DNA of 64,000 bases, taken from the NCBI GenBank assembly GCA_017535315.1, contig JAFXUD010000063.1, positions 22,289 to 86,288 of the forward strand, in the 5' to 3' direction. Origin of the DNA: Victivallales bacterium (GTDB lineage Bacteria; Verrucomicrobiota; Lentisphaeria; Oligosphaerales; Oligosphaeraceae). The stretch's first letter is position 1. Each line of letters opens with the position of its first letter. Of this stretch, positions 61,510 through 64,000 are shown in pieces. The position numbers and the translations under genes are program-made. The notes below the pieces were generated by a model, which was not told the DNA's origin, made no database searches, and saw only the letters and a program-made list of their open reading frames with translations.

Positions 61510-61845
61510 GGCAATCTCCTTTTTTTGGAATGGAAGGACAATGAGGACGCACTCCGCCCTCTATGGTATTATGCCATGAAAAAAGTGCAAAATTAAACAA
61601 TTACCCTCTATCAACTGGATTTACTCACCCTTTGCACTATATTTTACTCACCCTTTGGATGGTATTGATGCCTCATTTTGAGGTGGTTTTCAGGTGTTTT
61701 AGGCGCTCACCCTTTACTCACCCTTTGGGGGCTTTATACAGTACAATTATGTAGGAAAATAAGGCAAAGAAAAGCAAAGGGAAACGGGGCGTAATCCAGG
61801 CAAAGAAAAAGCCCTTAACTCGTTGTAGCTAAGGGCATTGAAAAC
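61510..61845. repeat. Upstream region with repeated TTACTCACCCTTTG
   Basis: 336 bp ahead of the minus-strand module. The 14-mer TTACTCACCCTTTG occurs exactly three times (61621, 61644, 61714), plus GCGCTCACCCTTT at 61703. On the minus strand these read CAAAGGGTGAGTAA. They precede the first module gene by 110-220 bp and could be operators or iterons. Also seen: two ATAGAGGG words nearer the gene. Confidence 0.7.
61806..61836 (-). terminator. Terminator of the tRNA-Thr gene
   Basis: GCCCTTA and TAAGGGC (7 bp, extended by two more pairs after a mismatch) followed on the minus strand by TTTTTC. It lies 10 bp beyond the CCA end of the tRNA. Confidence 0.85.
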
Positions 61846-61921
61846 TGGAGCCAGCGATCGGATTCGAACCGATGACCGCCTGATTACAAATCAAGTGCTC
61901 TACCGACTGAGCTATGCTGGC
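61846..61921 (-). tRNA. tRNA-Thr(UGU)
   Basis: 76 nt including an encoded CCA. Acceptor GCCAGCA pairs with CGCTGGC (one mismatch at position 7), D-arm GCTCAGTCGGTAGAGC, anticodon stem CTTGA/TCAGG with loop TTTGTAA giving anticodon TGT, and T-arm with GGTTCGAATCC. Its 3' end points toward the mobile-type module, the usual position for tRNA-targeted integration, but no second att copy was found. Confidence 0.95.
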
Positions 61922-61939
61922 TTAATTGATTATGCTTAT

Positions 61940-61967
61940 ACTATAAGCAAAAAAAGCCCAAAATCAA
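61940..61967 (-). promoter_or_regulatory. Sigma70-type promoter of tRNA-Thr
   Basis: On the minus strand TTGATT (61962-61967), a 16-bp spacer, TATAGT (61940-61945); the expected start is about 12 nt before the mature tRNA 5' end. The spacer contains a T7 run. Confidence 0.6.
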
Positions 61968-62006
61968 ATCGCTTCCCGTGTTTTTGCGTTAACATACTGT
62001 AATCTC

Positions 62007-63713
62007 TCATTTTGCAGTGGGAGCGCAGTGGACGCCAGCAACGGCGCGTCCAGAAGGCTCGTTCATCTTGCGGAAGGCCTCGTCCCATTCCAGTGCCTTG
62101 GCGGTCGAGCAGGCAACGGAGGCCTCGTGGGGGACACACACAGCCGCAGATTCCGACGGGAAGAACTCCGAGAAGATGCTACGGTAGTAGTATTCCTCTT
62201 TTGTAGCGGGCGTATTGACAGGGAAACGCTTGGCAGCCAGCGCAAACTGCGCATCCGTGACCTCGCGCGAGGTCATCTCCTTGAGCGTGTCAATCCAGGA
62301 GTAGCCGACACCGTCGGAGAACTGCTCCTTCTGGCGCCAGACGATTTCAGGCGGCAACATGTCGTGGAAAGCCTCGCGCAGAAGCCACTTTTCGATGGCG
62401 TCGGAGCCATGGTCGCCGACGGGGGGCAGGATGCGTCCGCGGCACATCTTGTCCGCTGGGTTTACGCGCATGGCGACATCAAGGAACTCCTGGTCAAGGA
62501 AGGGGACGCGCCCCTCCACGCCCCAGGCGGCCAATGCCTTGTTTGCCCGCAGGCAGTCGTAGAGGTGGAGCTTACCCAGCTTACGGACGGTCTCCTCGTG
62601 GAATTCACGCGCATTCGGTGCCTTGTGGAAGTAAAGATAGCCGCCGAAAATCTCGTCGGAGCCCTCGCCAGAAAGCACCATCTTGATGCCCATTGCCTTG
62701 ATGGCGCGCGCCATCAAAAACATTGGCGTTGAGGCGCGGACGGTCGTGATGTCGTAGGTCTCCAGGTGGTAGATGACATCAGGCAGCGCATCCAGCGCCT
62801 CCTGGATGGTGAAATAGATTTCATGGTGGACGGTTCCCAGTGCCTCGGCTGCTTTGCGGGCGGCGACCAGGTCGGGCGAATCCTGCAGTCCAACGGCGAA
62901 GGAGTGGAGGCGTGGCCACCAGGCCTCCTGCGTGTCGCCCGTCTCCACGCGGCGCCGTGCAAACTTAGCGGCGATGGCGGCTATGACGGAGGAATCCAGT
63001 CCGCCTGAAAGCAGAACACCGTATGGCACGTCGCTCATCATCTGGCGCTTGACAGCGGCCTCCAGCGACTCGCGCACCTGCTGAATCGAGGTGGTGTTGT
63101 CCTTCACATTTTCATACTCGAACCAGTCGCGCTGGTACCATTTGACAGGCTTCGCATCGCCGCTCTTCACATAGTACCCTGGCAGGAACTCCTCGATGGT
63201 CGTGCAGACCCCTTCCAGAGCCTTGAGTTCAGAGGCCACATAGTAGTGTCCGTCGGAATCCCAGCCTTGATAAAGCGGAATCACGCCGATGGGGTCGCGT
63301 CCGATGAAATAAACATTCTCCTTGGAGTCATAGAGGGCGAATGCGAAGATACCCTTCAACTTGTCGAGGAAATCGACGCCATATTTGATGTAGAGGGGCA
63401 GAATCACCTCGCAGTCGGAGTGTGTCTGGAAGGTGTAATCGGCAGATAGCTCCTTGCGCAGGTCCTCGTGGTTATAGATTTCGCCGTTGACGGCCAGTAC
63501 ATAGCGTCCGTCAGGGCTGTAGAGCGGCTGTTTGCCCGAGAGCGGGTCGATGATCGCCAGGCGCTCGTGGGAAATCAACGCATTCGGCGCCTCGAAGACA
63601 CCAGACCAGTCTGGCCCTCTGTGACGAATCTTGCGCGACATCTGAAGCAACTGCTTCCGCAGAAGCACCGACTTGCCATCCACTATGTCAAAAATACCGA
63701 CAAAACCACACAT
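62007..63713 (-). CDS. asnB: Asparagine synthase (glutamine-hydrolysing), AsnB type
   Basis: Transfers amide nitrogen from glutamine to aspartate with ATP. 568 residues. N-terminal nucleophile Cys2 (MCGFVGIFDI), glutaminase residues in RHRGPDWSG, VNGEIYNHE, and the PP-loop SGGLDSS at 236-242 followed by SGEGSDEIFGGY and VEGRVPFLDQEFLD. Size and motifs match the E. coli AsnB/eukaryote ASNS group. Start ATG preceded by AAGGAG. The tRNA-Thr gene follows 85 bp downstream on the same strand. Confidence 0.95.
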   Translation of the reverse strand: MCGFVGIFDIVDGKSVLLRKQLLQMSRKIRHRGPDWSGVFEAPNALISHERLAIIDPLSGKQPLYSPDGRYVLAVNGEIYNHEDLRKELSADYTFQTHSDCEVILPLYIKYGVDFLDKLKGIFAFALYDSKENVYFIGRDPIGVIPLYQGWDSDGHYYVASELKALEGVCTTIEEFLPGYYVKSGDAKPVKWYQRDWFEYENVKDNTTSIQQVRESLEAAVKRQMMSDVPYGVLLSGGLDSSVIAAIAAKFARRRVETGDTQEAWWPRLHSFAVGLQDSPDLVAARKAAEALGTVHHEIYFTIQEALDALPDVIYHLETYDITTVRASTPMFLMARAIKAMGIKMVLSGEGSDEIFGGYLYFHKAPNAREFHEETVRKLGKLHLYDCLRANKALAAWGVEGRVPFLDQEFLDVAMRVNPADKMCRGRILPPVGDHGSDAIEKWLLREAFHDMLPPEIVWRQKEQFSDGVGYSWIDTLKEMTSREVTDAQFALAAKRFPVNTPATKEEYYYRSIFSEFFPSESAAVCVPHEASVACSTAKALEWDEAFRKMNEPSGRAVAGVHCAPTAK

Positions 63714-63779
63714 AATCTGTCTCCTTGTTTTGGTGGTGAATATGATGAGGGTATTGCAGATTACGTGCCAATTAACATT

Positions 63780-64000
63780 CTACAGGGACGGGAGGGACTG
63801 GAGCGACGGGAGCGACGGGAGCGACGCAAGGGGCGGGGACAGGAGGGCATGATTCTTCAGGGACGGGAGGGACAGGAGGGACAGGAGCGACGCAAGGGGG
63901 GACAGAAGGGCGTGATTTCAAGGGACGGGAGCGACGGGAGCGACGGGAGCGACGCAAGGGGCGGGGACAGGAGGGCATGATTGTAGGGGACGGGAGCGAC
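63780..64000. repeat. Tandem array based on GGGAGCGAC, reaching window end
   Basis: Units of GGGAGCGAC and GGGAGGGAC/GGGACAGGA (mostly 9 bp) interspersed with a longer cassette GCAAGGGGCGGGGACAGGAG followed by GGCATGATT, which appears at about 63828 and 63955 and in variant form near 63890. This gives a compound period near 60-70 bp. Open in several frames on both strands, so no gene is called. It lies upstream of asnB and continues beyond the window. Confidence 0.9.

Overview
The window looks like a chromosome piece from an uncultured member of the PVC superphylum, most likely Lentisphaerota (Victivallales-like, gut or anaerobic). Grounds: several very large secreted proteins with DUF4838, DUF4091, GH42-like or CBM9/CBM4-like regions, an AIDA-repeat/clostripain-type exoprotein, a eukaryote-type HisA, and many short palindromic or tandem repeats in gene gaps. 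No rRNA is present, so this assignment is inference.

Layout. 1-7.7 kb: minus-strand ribosomal protein cluster, in transcription order rplV, rpsC, rplP, rpmC, rpsQ, rplN, rplX, rplE, rpsN, rpsH, rplF, rplR, rpsE, rplO, secY (secY runs off the window). rpmD is missing, and nothing upstream of rplV belongs to the S10 half. 7.8-14.7 kb: minus-strand genes of mixed function (two exported or membrane unknowns, hisA, an unknown, a sugar isomerase-like TIM barrel, dgkA, hisC, and two amidohydrolase paralogues of which one has lost every metal ligand). 14.9-21.8 kb: glycogen phosphorylase, a 43-copy heptamer array, then a glucuronate module (uxaC, SDR-type mannonate oxidoreductase, uxuA) preceded by an RraA-like gene. 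22.3-53 kb: glycan-related region with seven secreted multidomain proteins, one cytoplasmic TIM-barrel protein, an FAD oxidoreductase and a D-lyxose isomerase. It also holds a decayed AIDA-repeat/C10/C11 peptidase gene and a remnant resembling the variable end of a diversity-generating retroelement (DGR) target.

53.7-61.8 kb: a region of mobile-element character. It starts with a truncated GNAT gene and an iteron-rich stretch, then a zinc-ribbon membrane protein and a large palindrome. A minus-strand module follows: two membrane proteins, a 57-residue membrane protein, a DnaN-like sliding clamp with an in-frame small coiled-coil protein, a Q/P-rich protein split by an in-frame amber codon, a PD-(D/E)XK nuclease with a four-cysteine set, a DUF932 protein and an unknown. 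It abuts the 3' end of tRNA-Thr(UGU). 61.8-64 kb: tRNA-Thr, asnB and a 9-bp-unit tandem array reaching the window edge.

How it fits together: the secreted proteins probably bind and cut complex uronate-containing glycans outside the cytoplasm. The uxaC/uxuB-like/uxuA set converts glucuronate to 2-keto-3-deoxygluconate, and the lyxose isomerase and FAD oxidoreductase handle further sugars. The best candidates for something new are the clamp-containing replication module with its two repeat sets, the intact/ligandless amidohydrolase pair, and the repeat-element ecology of the gene gaps.
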